Origin: Halalkalicoccus paucihalophilus
GTDB lineage: Archaea > Halobacteriota > Halobacteria > Halobacteriales > Halalkalicoccaceae
Assembly: GCF_001593955.1 (NCBI RefSeq)
Contig: NZ_LTAZ01000004.1
Location: 124,001-188,000, forward strand
Length of the DNA: 64,000 nucleotides
Direction: 5' to 3'
This document shows positions 25,924-34,343 of the stretch, piece by piece. Every line of letters starts with the position of its first letter. Positions within the stretch are counted from its first letter, which is position 1. The translations under genes were made by a program, and so were the position numbers. Below the pieces are notes generated by a model that was given only the letters and a program-made list of their open reading frames with translations, did not search any database and was not told the DNA's origin.

Positions 25924-26041
25924 AGGTGTCGTTCGATACGATCGTTCAAATGGAGTTCGGTTGTAACACGCACCACATCTCGCACGCCGGCGACCGAGCG
26001 GGGTCCGCATCCGCTAAGTATCCCCGTTCCATACTCCCAGT

Positions 26042-27097
26042 ATGCACTATCGAACGCTCGGCGACTCGGGCGTCGAGGTCAGCGAGGTCGGCTTCGGCGC
26101 GTGGGTCGTGGGCACCGACTGGTGGGGCGACAGGGGCGAGAAACAGGCCCTCGACATGCTCGAACACGCCCTCAACCGGGGTATCACTTACTTCGACACG
26201 GGCGACGTCTACGGCCACGGCCGCTCGGAGGAACTCGTCGGCGAGGCCTTCGCGGACAGACGCGAGGAGGTCACACTCGCCACCAAGGTCGGCTACGACT
26301 TCTACAACAATCCCCAAGCAGGTCACGGCGAGATCCCAAAGGAGATCATCCCCGAATACCTCCGCGAGGCTGTCGAGAAGAGCCTCGACCGCCTCGATAC
26401 GGAGTACGTCGACGTCCTCCAACTGCACAACGCGGACGTCTCGGAGGTCGACGACGATATCCTCGAAACCCTCGACGAACTCCGCGAGGAGGGGCTGATC
26501 CGGGCGACCGGCTGGGCGCTCGGCCCCTCGATCGGGTGGCTCGCAGAGGGCGATCGGGCCATCGCCGAGGGGTTCGATTCGGTCCAACTGGTCTGGAACC
26601 TGCTCGAACAGGAGGTGGGAACTCACTTCCTCGAGACGATCGATGAGCTCGACGCCGAAACGAGCCTGATTCCCCGCGTGCCCCACTCCTCGGGCCTGCT
26701 CAACGAGCAGGTCACCCCCGAAACCGAACTCGGCGAGGGCGACCACCGGGGCTTTCGGCCCGACGAGTGGTACGAGACGGGCTGGGAGAAGCTCGAGACG
26801 CTACGATTCCTCGAACGGGAGGGGGAGCGGACGATGGGACAGGCCTCGATCGCATGGCTGCTCGCCCACGACGCGGTCGCGAGCGTGACGCCGACGTTCC
26901 GCACCACCGAGGACATCGACGAGTGGGCGGACGCGGGCGAGGTGCCGGCGCTTTCGGAGGAAGAACTCGACCGCGTCGCCGAACTCTACACGACGAACTT
27001 CGGGATCGACCGCGACGACGGGATGGACTCGCTTCGCTCCTCCGTCGACGGCGCGGATCTCCGGAAGGCCGACATCGAGAAACAGCCCGCCGACTGA
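26042..27097 (+). CDS. Aldo/keto reductase
   Basis: A 351-residue (alpha/beta)8-barrel NAD(P)H oxidoreductase. The catalytic tetrad is recognisable: Asp and Tyr in YFDTGDVYGHGRSEELVGEA, Lys in TLATKVGYDFYNN, and His in DVLQLHNADV. It is close to the general YajO/MocA-type AKRs. C-terminal PALSEEELDRVAELY is typical. A leaderless start is likely at 26042. The substrate cannot be inferred. A tiny membrane-protein gene follows at once. Confidence 0.9.
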   Translation: MHYRTLGDSGVEVSEVGFGAWVVGTDWWGDRGEKQALDMLEHALNRGITYFDTGDVYGHGRSEELVGEAFADRREEVTLATKVGYDFYNNPQAGHGEIPKEIIPEYLREAVEKSLDRLDTEYVDVLQLHNADVSEVDDDILETLDELREEGLIRATGWALGPSIGWLAEGDRAIAEGFDSVQLVWNLLEQEVGTHFLETIDELDAETSLIPRVPHSSGLLNEQVTPETELGEGDHRGFRPDEWYETGWEKLETLRFLEREGERTMGQASIAWLLAHDAVASVTPTFRTTEDIDEWADAGEVPALSEEELDRVAELYTTNFGIDRDDGMDSLRSSVDGADLRKADIEKQPAD

Positions 27098-27098
27098 C

Positions 27099-27260
27099 GT
27101 GCGTAGGTTCCTCGTCGGTACCGCCGTGTTCCACGCGGTTCTGGCCGCGCTGGTTTTCGTCCACGCCCGGCGACGGGGCCGCCCTGCGGGGCAGTGGGTC
27201 GTTCTCACCCTCGTGTTCGGACTCGGCGGTGTCGCCGGATACGCACTGCTCGGACGTTGA
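27099..27260 (+). CDS. Small two-helix membrane protein (53 aa)
   Basis: A 53-residue frame starting with GTG one base after the aldo/keto reductase stop. It has two hydrophobic segments (FLVGTAVFHAVLAALVFVH and WVVLTLVFGLGGVAGYALLG) divided by a basic loop (ARRRGRPAG), a normal layout for a small integral membrane protein. No family is recognised. Codon use and G+C at third positions fit the neighbourhood. Confidence 0.55.
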   Translation: MRRFLVGTAVFHAVLAALVFVHARRRGRPAGQWVVLTLVFGLGGVAGYALLGR

Positions 27261-27272
27261 ACCGTCGGCTCC

Positions 27273-27464
27273 TCAGCCCACCAGTCGCCCGTAGATGACG
27301 ACCGCGAACGCCAGCCCGAGACCGATCCCCGCGCCGATCACCAGCCCCGAGCGGAGGTTCCCACCCAGCAGCCCGATCAGGAACGCGACGACGACGGGAA
27401 AACCCGCGATCACCGCGATTCGGAGCGTTCCGGCGGAGCGGCCCTCCGTCGGCCCCTCGCTCAT
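27273..27464 (-). CDS. Small two-helix membrane protein (63 aa)
   Basis: A 63-residue protein with a short hydrophilic start (MSEGPTEGRSAGTLR) and two hydrophobic segments (IAVIAGFPVVVAFLIGLLGG, then GLVIGAGIGLGLAFAVVIYG). Its ATG overlaps the stop of the upstream Cld-ABM gene by 4 nt, so the two are co-translated. No known family. Confidence 0.65.
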   Translation of the reverse strand: MSEGPTEGRSAGTLRIAVIAGFPVVVAFLIGLLGGNLRSGLVIGAGIGLGLAFAVVIYGRLVG

Positions 27465-29197
27465 GCCAGAAAGACGTGACGCGGCCGGTCCGCGAGCACG
27501 TCACGGCCCCACTGGACGGTGTCGCGGAAGGCTTCGGAGCGGAAGAAGGCCATCGCGTCCTCCTTCGAGCGCCACTGGCTGGCGATGAACATGTCGTTCT
27601 CGTCGGCGACGTTGACCATCAGATCCGTCTCGTGGTGGCCGTCCATCTCCGCCAGCAGGCCGCCGACGACCTCGAACTTCTCGACGAAATCGTCCCTGTG
27701 TTCCGGCTTGACGGTGTAAAACATCCCCATCGTGCCGAAGCCCGATTCCTCCCCCGCCCGCGCGACTATGCCGGGCAGGTCGGCCAGAAAACCGCCAGCG
27801 GTGTCGGCAGCGTCGGCCGTCTCCCAGATGCTGACCACCGCCGAGCGCCCCCCGCCTTCCGCCCGGTAGGTCGCGGTCTTGATGTGGGTGTCGTAGCGGT
27901 CGAACCCTTCCGAGAGGTCCTCGACCGCGGGGGTCAACTCGTCGGGATCCGTCTCCGAGTACAGCACCATCGCGTAGACGTCCTCGCCGTGGGGCTTTCC
28001 GGCGTAGATGTCCAGGTCCGCGAGTTCGCCGCGGATGTCGTCCCCGCTTTCGGCCTCACCGGTCTCTTCGGGTTCGACCTCCTCGTCTGCGAGTGCGCCC
28101 GCGATCACCTCGTGGACGCCGGGGAGTTCTTCGAGGAACCCTCGTGCGGTGCCCGCGGCGCGTTCGGTCTCCCAGACGCTGACGATCGCCGCTTCCCCCT
28201 CGTCGTCTTTCACCTCCGTCAGCACGTGACTGTCGTAGTGCTCGAAGTTCCCGCGGAGCCCGTCGACCTCCTCTCGTACCGTTTCGACAGCCGCCTCGGA
28301 TCGGAGCACGAGCCCGTGTGCGCCCTCGGGAGCGTCGACGGTGACGCCCAGACGGCCGAACTCCGCCGCGAGTTCGCTGTCGACGGCACCCCCGTTTCCG
28401 CTCTCGTCGACTCCGTCGATCGAGACCGACTCGCCGGCGAGAAACGCCTCCAACTGGGAGGGCGCGAAGCGCCGTCCAGTATAAAAACGGCCGAACTCGG
28501 CGTATCTCGAGGAGGAGGGGTCAAAGCGCATCTCGGTGAGTAGGCGCTTGATGTCGGTCATGTCGTCGGCGAAGAGGGTGACGCCCCACTCGTGGTCGTC
28601 GATCCCGATGCTGCCGGAGATGATCTGGGTGACCTTCCCCGCATACTCGCGCCCGATGTCGCCGTGGGCGGCCATGAGTTCGCGTCGCTCCTCGAAGGGC
28701 AGGTCGTACCAGTTGTACTCGGGGTCCCGACGCTTGGACATCGGGTAGAAACTGACGAACTCGGTGTCGGGGAGTTCGGGATGCAGCCGCGAGTCCATGT
28801 AGCGCTGGAGGCCCGGATCGGCCTCGGCGTCGGGATCGAAGTAGTCCGCCGCGGCCTCGGTATACCCCGACGCCTCCGCGACCGAGACGTAGGAACTCGC
28901 CCGGTCGGTGAACTCCGCGAGCGCACAGCCCTCGAACTCGCGTTCGGCGCGGTCGAGTGCTTCGAGCGTGGGCCGCAGGTGCAGGATCAGCAGGTCGGCT
29001 TTGTGTCCGAGCACGCTGAAGACGGCGGTGTCGCCCTGCTCGATGTCCGCATGAGTTTCGAGGTATTCGACGCCTTCCTCGATCGCAGCCTCGCGGTCGC
29101 GTTCCCCGGCGTCGCGCCAGGCGTCCCAGTCGACCCGCCGGAGGTCGTGGAGCACGTACAATCCTTCCTCGGTGCGTGGCGGCTCGCGTCGGTCCAT
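27461..29197 (-). CDS. pitA: Chlorite dismutase-like heme protein fused to ABM domain (PitA-like)
   Basis: A 578-residue protein starting at MDRREPPRTEEGLYVLHDLR. Residues ~1-235 are a chlorite dismutase/HemQ-like (Cld) domain, with VSFYPMSKRRDPEYNWYDLP and the family segment GIDDHEWGVTLFADD. Residues ~250-470 hold two more related repeats, each containing an AIVSVWET or AVVSIWET motif. The C-terminal ~100 residues (MFYTVKPEHRDDFVEKFEVV, then FIASQWRSKEDAMAFFRS) form an antibiotic-biosynthesis-monooxygenase (ABM) domain. Haloarchaeal Cld-ABM fusions are known as PitA; by analogy with HemQ the role is in heme synthesis or heme handling (coproheme decarboxylation), not chlorite detoxification. 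A PadR regulator is divergent 133 nt upstream. Confidence 0.85.
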   Translation of the reverse strand: MDRREPPRTEEGLYVLHDLRRVDWDAWRDAGERDREAAIEEGVEYLETHADIEQGDTAVFSVLGHKADLLILHLRPTLEALDRAEREFEGCALAEFTDRASSYVSVAEASGYTEAAADYFDPDAEADPGLQRYMDSRLHPELPDTEFVSFYPMSKRRDPEYNWYDLPFEERRELMAAHGDIGREYAGKVTQIISGSIGIDDHEWGVTLFADDMTDIKRLLTEMRFDPSSSRYAEFGRFYTGRRFAPSQLEAFLAGESVSIDGVDESGNGGAVDSELAAEFGRLGVTVDAPEGAHGLVLRSEAAVETVREEVDGLRGNFEHYDSHVLTEVKDDEGEAAIVSVWETERAAGTARGFLEELPGVHEVIAGALADEEVEPEETGEAESGDDIRGELADLDIYAGKPHGEDVYAMVLYSETDPDELTPAVEDLSEGFDRYDTHIKTATYRAEGGGRSAVVSIWETADAADTAGGFLADLPGIVARAGEESGFGTMGMFYTVKPEHRDDFVEKFEVVGGLLAEMDGHHETDLMVNVADENDMFIASQWRSKEDAMAFFRSEAFRDTVQWGRDVLADRPRHVFLA

Positions 29198-29330
29198 ACC
29201 CGCGGTTGGGAGGCGTCCCGGAAGGACTTTTCTACACGGCCTTGGCACGGCGGGTTTCCGAAACGGCCCGTACGACGCCGTGAGTATCGGAAACGAAACG
29301 CTTTCACCTCGCCCGTCTGAACTGTGGCCA

Positions 29331-29846
29331 ATGCGAAAGAGTGGGCCGCCGAAGGGGGTTATCTCGTATCTCGTTCTCGAACTCCTCGAGGAGAAGCCCC
29401 GGTACGGCTACGAGATCTTAAAGGAGATCACCGAGATCAGCGGCGGCCACTGGGAACCGTCCTACGGGTCGGTCTACCCCATCCTCTATAAATTCGAGGA
29501 GGAGGGCTGGGCCGAACGCCTCGACCGCGAGGACGAACCCGACCGCAAGTACTTCGAACTCACCGACGCCGGCCGCGAGAAACTGGCGGGGAAACGAACG
29601 GAGATCGCGACCACGGGCCGGGAGTTCGCGGATGTGATCCTCGGGTTCTATCACGTCTACGTCGCGCTCGCGACCGACGAGCGGTTCTCGCTTCCCGCCG
29701 TCGAGAGCGAGTGGCGCTTCGACGAGACCTTCAGCGCGTGGATCGCAGAACAGGTAATCCGCCACTACGAGCGCGACTTCGGCGAGTTCGAGCGGATCGA
29801 AGCGACCCCTGAGGAGTTCGCCGAGCGATTCGGCTTAGGCGAGTAG
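29331..29846 (+). CDS. PadR family transcriptional regulator
   Basis: A 171-residue DNA-binding protein. The PadR winged helix spans residues ~8-95: VISYLVLELLEEKPRYGYEI, WEPSYGSVYPILYKFEEEGW and the wing ERLDREDEPDRKYFELTDAG. The C-terminal part is a helical dimerisation region. It is divergent from the Cld-ABM gene, whose promoter it may control along with its own. The shared intergenic region contains GTTTCCGAAAC (29255-29265) and CGGAAAC (29288-29294), a possible operator pair. The final 12 nt overlap the converging protease gene. Confidence 0.88.
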   Translation: MRKSGPPKGVISYLVLELLEEKPRYGYEILKEITEISGGHWEPSYGSVYPILYKFEEEGWAERLDREDEPDRKYFELTDAGREKLAGKRTEIATTGREFADVILGFYHVYVALATDERFSLPAVESEWRFDETFSAWIAEQVIRHYERDFGEFERIEATPEEFAERFGLGE

Positions 29847-31583
29847 GCCCTGTCCGAAGATCATGACCAGCAGGCCGAACAGCATCGTCACGCCCACGGA
29901 GATCGTCACCGTCTTCGTCAGTTCGTAACTGCCCCGGATCGGGAGTCGGGAGACGATCGCCTCGGTGCTCGTCCGTAGGATGTGCCCGCCGTCGAGCGGA
30001 AACGCCGGAATGCAGTTGAAAAACCCGAGGTTGAGGTTGATCCACCCGGTCCAAAAGAGGAGATTGGCGAGTAAGAAGACGCCGCTACCGAGCGGGGCGA
30101 GCGCCCCTTCGACGACGTAGAACTCCGTGACGTAGCCGGTAAAGCCCGCGAAGTTGAAGGGAAGGCCGAACCCGCCGATCCCCGCGATCGGCAGGATCAA
30201 CGCAGTCGCGATCGCGCCGACGAAGGTTCCGCTGCCCTCGCCGCCGACCAGCCCGAGATACGTCTCAGCGGGATACGGTTGGACCCCGATATCGTCGAGA
30301 ACGAGACCAGTAATGCCGGGCTGGACCTGGATTCCGACCTGTCCGTACCCGTTCGGATGCTCGCCGAGTTCCACGGAGTAGGTCTCGACCTCGCCGTCGA
30401 CGACGGCCTCGATCTCGACGGTCTGGCCGGGTTCGGTGTCCTGAAGAACGGTCGTCAGCTCCTCGCTGTCGACGACCCGCTCGCCGTCGATCGCGGTGAT
30501 CACGACCTGTTCGCCCGCGGGCATACCGGCAGCGGCCGCAGGACCGTCCTCGGCGACGGTCGAGAGCGTGCCCGCGGCGAAGGTGTGTTCCTCGCCCGCG
30601 GCGGTTTCGACGGTCACGATCGGCTCCCCGGCGAGCGCCTCGCGGAACTCGGTTTCGGTCGTCACCGTCTGGCCGTTCACCGAGGCGATACTGTCGCCTG
30701 CGGCGAGCCCGCTCGGGCCGCTCTCGACGGCCTCGGTGACGCTCACCTCGCGCTCGACCGTCACGTCGCGCTCGCCGTCGATCGTTAGCGTGACCTCCCC
30801 TCCTGCCTCCGAGAGCGCCTCGGCGAGTTCGGTCTCGCCGGCGACGGACTGGCCGTCGACGGCGGTGATCCGATCGCCCTCGCCGATCCCGGCCTCGTCG
30901 GCCGGCGAACCGGGGAAGGTGCCGCCGACTGCGACACCGGGCGCGACCGCGATCGAACCGGCGACCGGGCCGAACAGCAGCCCGAAGGCGACGATGGTGA
31001 CGATGAAGTTCGCGGTGACGCCAGCGGCGAACATCCGCGTCTTCCCGCCGCGGTCCGCGTTCTCCTGGCTCTCGTGGTTCGGCTCGACGAACGCGCCCAT
31101 CGGGACGATCGCGAGCAGCGCGACGCCCATCGACTCGATGTCGATGTCCTCGACCCGACAGAGGAGTCCGTGAGCGCCCTCGTGGACGACCAGCGCGACG
31201 AGGAGTCCAAAAACGATCTCCGGGGCCACTGAGAGGGGAAGGAAGTCGTTGACGCCCGGGATGACGACGACGTTTCGGGGCTCGGTGACGGCGCTCGCGG
31301 TCGTTTCGGGGGTATAGAGCGCCTGAACCGCCGCGAAGAGGACGAACGCGAACGACAGCGCCATGACGACGAGCGCGATCCCGACGCCGATATTGCCGAA
31401 CGCCCGCCAGAAGCGTTTCGGGCGCGCGAGACGATCGAGAAGGATCCGGCCGCGTTTCGTGTGGAGGGTGATGATCGGGCCCTGTGTCCCGACGTAGCTG
31501 GGCAACAGCCCCCGGTTGCGAAACGAGAGCAAGATCACCCAGTAGATCGCGACACCCACGAGGACCCACGTGAGCGTGCTCAT
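29835..31583 (-). CDS. Site-2 protease family (M50) membrane metalloprotease with PDZ domains
   Basis: A 582-residue intramembrane protease. The zinc-binding HEGAH lies in LLVALVVHEGAHGLL (residues ~130-145) and the third ligand is in NCIPAFPLDGGHILR near residue 540. Between them are two or three PDZ-like units (GTFPGSPADEAGIGEGDRIT, SGLAAGDSIASVNGQTV, AAAAGMPAGEQVVITAIDGE). S2P enzymes cut membrane-anchored regulators after a first cleavage; PDZ domains gate substrate access. The start at 31583 (MSTLTWVLVGVAIYWVIL) puts a TM helix first; an upstream frame to 31610 is less likely. The substrate is unknown. Confidence 0.9.
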   Translation of the reverse strand: MSTLTWVLVGVAIYWVILLSFRNRGLLPSYVGTQGPIITLHTKRGRILLDRLARPKRFWRAFGNIGVGIALVVMALSFAFVLFAAVQALYTPETTASAVTEPRNVVVIPGVNDFLPLSVAPEIVFGLLVALVVHEGAHGLLCRVEDIDIESMGVALLAIVPMGAFVEPNHESQENADRGGKTRMFAAGVTANFIVTIVAFGLLFGPVAGSIAVAPGVAVGGTFPGSPADEAGIGEGDRITAVDGQSVAGETELAEALSEAGGEVTLTIDGERDVTVEREVSVTEAVESGPSGLAAGDSIASVNGQTVTTETEFREALAGEPIVTVETAAGEEHTFAAGTLSTVAEDGPAAAAGMPAGEQVVITAIDGERVVDSEELTTVLQDTEPGQTVEIEAVVDGEVETYSVELGEHPNGYGQVGIQVQPGITGLVLDDIGVQPYPAETYLGLVGGEGSGTFVGAIATALILPIAGIGGFGLPFNFAGFTGYVTEFYVVEGALAPLGSGVFLLANLLFWTGWINLNLGFFNCIPAFPLDGGHILRTSTEAIVSRLPIRGSYELTKTVTISVGVTMLFGLLVMIFGQGLLA

Positions 31584-31628
31584 TACCTTCCTTCGGCGGG
31601 CGCCGCTCAAATGGGTTTGGTTCCGGCG

Positions 31629-31808
31629 CTACTGAAACTGTTTCAGTACGTCGAGGTCGCGGTCGGTTCGGGTGAACTCGGCGGTCCGGTACTCGGCCTC
31701 ACAGCCGTCGCACGCGAACCGGTCCGTGTGTGCCGGAAGCTGGTTCGGTTTTCGCTCCCACGTTTTCTGACAGTCCGGACACAACAGTCGAACGAACGTC
31801 TCGTTCAT
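31629..31808 (-). CDS. Zinc-ribbon protein (59 aa)
   Basis: A 59-residue protein: MNETFVRLLCPDCQKTWE, then DRFACDGCEAEYRT. The two CxxC knuckles form a zinc ribbon, and the rest is charged. From memory it fits a haloarchaeal DUF7836-type family. It starts at ATG 31808, 53 nt downstream of the lysS stop on the same strand, after a T-rich stretch that may end the lysS transcript. Its function is unknown. Confidence 0.7.
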   Translation of the reverse strand: MNETFVRLLCPDCQKTWERKPNQLPAHTDRFACDGCEAEYRTAEFTRTDRDLDVLKQFQ

Positions 31809-31861
31809 GAATGACACACAATACCACGAAACAAAAACCTTGTCCCCGTCGTGGTTCCGCC

Positions 31862-33538
31862 TCAGCGTTCCCGGCGCAGCCGCGCGAGGACGAACTCCCG
31901 GTCGAGTTTGCCGAGGAACTGTCCCAGCTTCGGGCCCTGTTCTTGATCGAAAAACAGCCGGTAGCCGGTCGCGAAGAAGTCCCCGACAGGAACGTCGTTT
32001 CGCTTCGCGGCCTCGTAGATCTCGCCCTGGATCTCCTCGGGGGTGTGGCCTTCCTCAACGAAGTCGGCGAGTTCTTCGAGCGCTCGCTTGGTATTCCCAT
32101 CGACCTCGACGTCGGGGAGTTCGGTCCGCTTGAGGTCGTAGTCGTACTCGTTTTCGGTCTCGCGGGCCCAGTTCCGGGCCGATTCGACGCGCGAGAGGGC
32201 CTCTTCGACGGCCCAGTCGGGGGCTTCCTCCGGGATGTGGCCCTCGCGGCGTGCGATCTCCTCGCGGAGGTCGGAATCGTCCGTCATGCCCAACACCGCG
32301 GCGAAGGTGTACGGCAGGCGGATCCGGGCCTCGCATACCTCCTCGACACAGAACGGGTAGATCCGCTCGGCGCGCTGTTCCTCGCGGTCGTCGGCCTCGA
32401 CCTCGCCGAAGTAGATCCGTTCGAGCCTGTCGAACTCGTCGACGAGGAGATCGATCCGCTCGACGTTGAAATCGCGAGCGCGGCTCGGATCCTTCGCGAA
32501 GAAGTACCGGAGAACCTCGGGTTCGATCAGATCGAGCACCTCCGAGACGAGCATCACGTTGCCCGCGGAGGACGAGAACGCTTCGCCGTCGAGGGTAAAC
32601 CACTCGTAGACCATCGGGACTGGCGGCTCGAAGTCGAAGACGTTCCGGGCGATATCCTGCCCACTGGGCCACGAGCCCTCCGCGTGGTCTTTCCCAAATG
32701 GTTCGAAATCCACTCCGAGGGCCTTCCACTGGGCGACCCACTCGAAGCGCCACGGGAGCTTACCTTCCCGCAGCGTCGCGGTCCCCTCGTGGCCACAGCC
32801 CTCGATGACCTGCTCGCCGGCCTCGACGTCGACGCACTCGTATTCTACCGTGTTCGAATCGAGGTTCACGCTCGTGATCTGGTCGGTCAGGTGTCCGCAG
32901 TTCTCGCATTCGGCGAGAAACGGGATGTACGACTCGTCGACGCCGTCCTGATACTTCGACAGGACCTCGTGGGCACGCTCGCGGTTCTCGAGGAAGTATC
33001 GCGTGCTCTCTTCGAACTCGCCCTCCTCGTACATCGCGGTGTTCGATTCGATTTCGATGGGCACTCCCAACAGGTCGGCACTCCGTCCGATGAGCATCGA
33101 GAAGTGATCGCCGTACGAGTCACAGCAGCCGAAGGGATCGGGAATCGCGGTGTAGGGTTTCCCCAGATTGCGTCCGAGCGCTCCCGCATCGACCTCGCCG
33201 AGGTCGACGATATTCCCCTCTAGATCCGCGAGCTTGCGTGGCAGTCCCCGGAGGCGGTCCTTGTCGTCGGCGGTGAAGACCTGTCGGACCTCGTGGCCCC
33301 GTTCGCGGAGGACTTCGGCGACGAAATACCCGCGCATGATCTCGTTGACGTTGCCGATGTGGGGCACTCCGGAGGGCGAGATCCCGCCCTTGATGACGAT
33401 CGGCTCCTCGGGCGCTCTCACCTCTATCTCGTCGGCCATCTCGTCGGCCCAGAAGACGAACCCGCGCTCGCCGTTCTCTCCTTCGTCCCCATCGTGGAGC
33501 GTGTAGGGGTCCGCATCCGTATCGGCGTTATCGCTCAT
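31862..33538 (-). CDS. lysS: Lysyl-tRNA synthetase, class I
   Basis: A 558-residue class I LysRS, the archaeal type unrelated to the class II enzyme of most bacteria. HIGH-like motif PSGVPHIGN at residues ~60 and KMSKS-like FSSSAGN at ~310. C-x2-C clusters (ECENCGHLTD and IEGCGHE) suggest a bound zinc. The C-terminal ~150 residues are the helix-bundle anticodon-binding domain (FFATGYRLFFDQEQGPKLGQ). The start MSDNADTDADP at 33538 overlaps the pyrH stop by 11 nt, so the two are translationally coupled. Confidence 0.95.
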   Translation of the reverse strand: MSDNADTDADPYTLHDGDEGENGERGFVFWADEMADEIEVRAPEEPIVIKGGISPSGVPHIGNVNEIMRGYFVAEVLRERGHEVRQVFTADDKDRLRGLPRKLADLEGNIVDLGEVDAGALGRNLGKPYTAIPDPFGCCDSYGDHFSMLIGRSADLLGVPIEIESNTAMYEEGEFEESTRYFLENRERAHEVLSKYQDGVDESYIPFLAECENCGHLTDQITSVNLDSNTVEYECVDVEAGEQVIEGCGHEGTATLREGKLPWRFEWVAQWKALGVDFEPFGKDHAEGSWPSGQDIARNVFDFEPPVPMVYEWFTLDGEAFSSSAGNVMLVSEVLDLIEPEVLRYFFAKDPSRARDFNVERIDLLVDEFDRLERIYFGEVEADDREEQRAERIYPFCVEEVCEARIRLPYTFAAVLGMTDDSDLREEIARREGHIPEEAPDWAVEEALSRVESARNWARETENEYDYDLKRTELPDVEVDGNTKRALEELADFVEEGHTPEEIQGEIYEAAKRNDVPVGDFFATGYRLFFDQEQGPKLGQFLGKLDREFVLARLRRER

Positions 33539-34253
33539 CCTCGGCCCAGTAGGTCGGTTCGTCCCCCACGCCCTCGGGGACGACATCCGTTCCCTCGTGG
33601 TCGCCGTACCTGACTGCGGAGGCGATCCGCTCGGGCTCGGTGCCGTCGAGGACGATCGTGCGCATCCCCGAGCGCTCGATGATCTTCGCCGCGAGCAGGT
33701 CGACTGGTGCGGAAGAGCCCGCGCTCATTTCGATGTCGGCGATGGTGTCGACGAGGTCGGCGGCGGTGATCTCCTCGAAGCGCTCGGCGTCCGGGTCCTC
33801 GTTCGGGTCGGCGTCGAAGACGCCCGGAACGCTCGTGGCGTAGACCAACAGGTCGGCGTTGGTGTATTCGGCGAGGGCGGCGCTCACTGCATCGGTCGTC
33901 TGGGCCGGGGCGACCCCGCCCATTACGCAGACGTCGCCGTCCCGCAGTACCTCGCCCGCCTGTTCGTACGTTTTCACGGGTGCGGGAACGACGGCCTCGC
34001 CGAGGGCGGCGATCAGCAGGCGAGCGTTGAGTCGGGTGACGTCGATCCCGATCGTGTCGAGTTCGATCTCGTTGGCACCGAGATCGCGCGCCGTCGAGAT
34101 GTACTCGCGGGCGACCCCGCCGCCGCCGACGACCGCGCCGATCGAACAGCCCTCGTCGGCGAGTTCGCGGATGACCTCGGCGTGATCCTCGACTCGGTTC
34201 GCACCGAGATCCGGTGCGAGGACGCTGCCGCCGATAGAAACGACCACGTTCAT
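33528..34253 (-). CDS. pyrH: UMP kinase
   Basis: A 241-residue amino-acid-kinase-fold enzyme that phosphorylates UMP to UDP. VVSIGGSVLAPDLG is the phosphate-binding loop, VVGGGGVAREY the substrate/ATP loop, and ADLLVYATSVPGVFDADPNE the ADP-binding segment. The length fits archaeal PyrH (~225-240). It is the first gene of a pyrH-lysS unit, divergent from the MobB-MoaE gene. Confidence 0.95.
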   Translation of the reverse strand: MNVVVSIGGSVLAPDLGANRVEDHAEVIRELADEGCSIGAVVGGGGVAREYISTARDLGANEIELDTIGIDVTRLNARLLIAALGEAVVPAPVKTYEQAGEVLRDGDVCVMGGVAPAQTTDAVSAALAEYTNADLLVYATSVPGVFDADPNEDPDAERFEEITAADLVDTIADIEMSAGSSAPVDLLAAKIIERSGMRTIVLDGTEPERIASAVRYGDHEGTDVVPEGVGDEPTYWAEDER

Positions 34254-34343
34254 GCTTGCACCCGGGTAGCCCCGTCCTTGGCTTAAGGATTGTCAACTCC
34301 CGGTCGGCGACACGTACAAGGCCGAACCCTTCCTTTTCGAGGT

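Noticed and set aside
27461..29197. A true chlorite dismutase
   Set aside because: The domain set matches the haloarchaeal Cld-ABM fusion linked to heme handling; no perchlorate-reduction genes are nearby.
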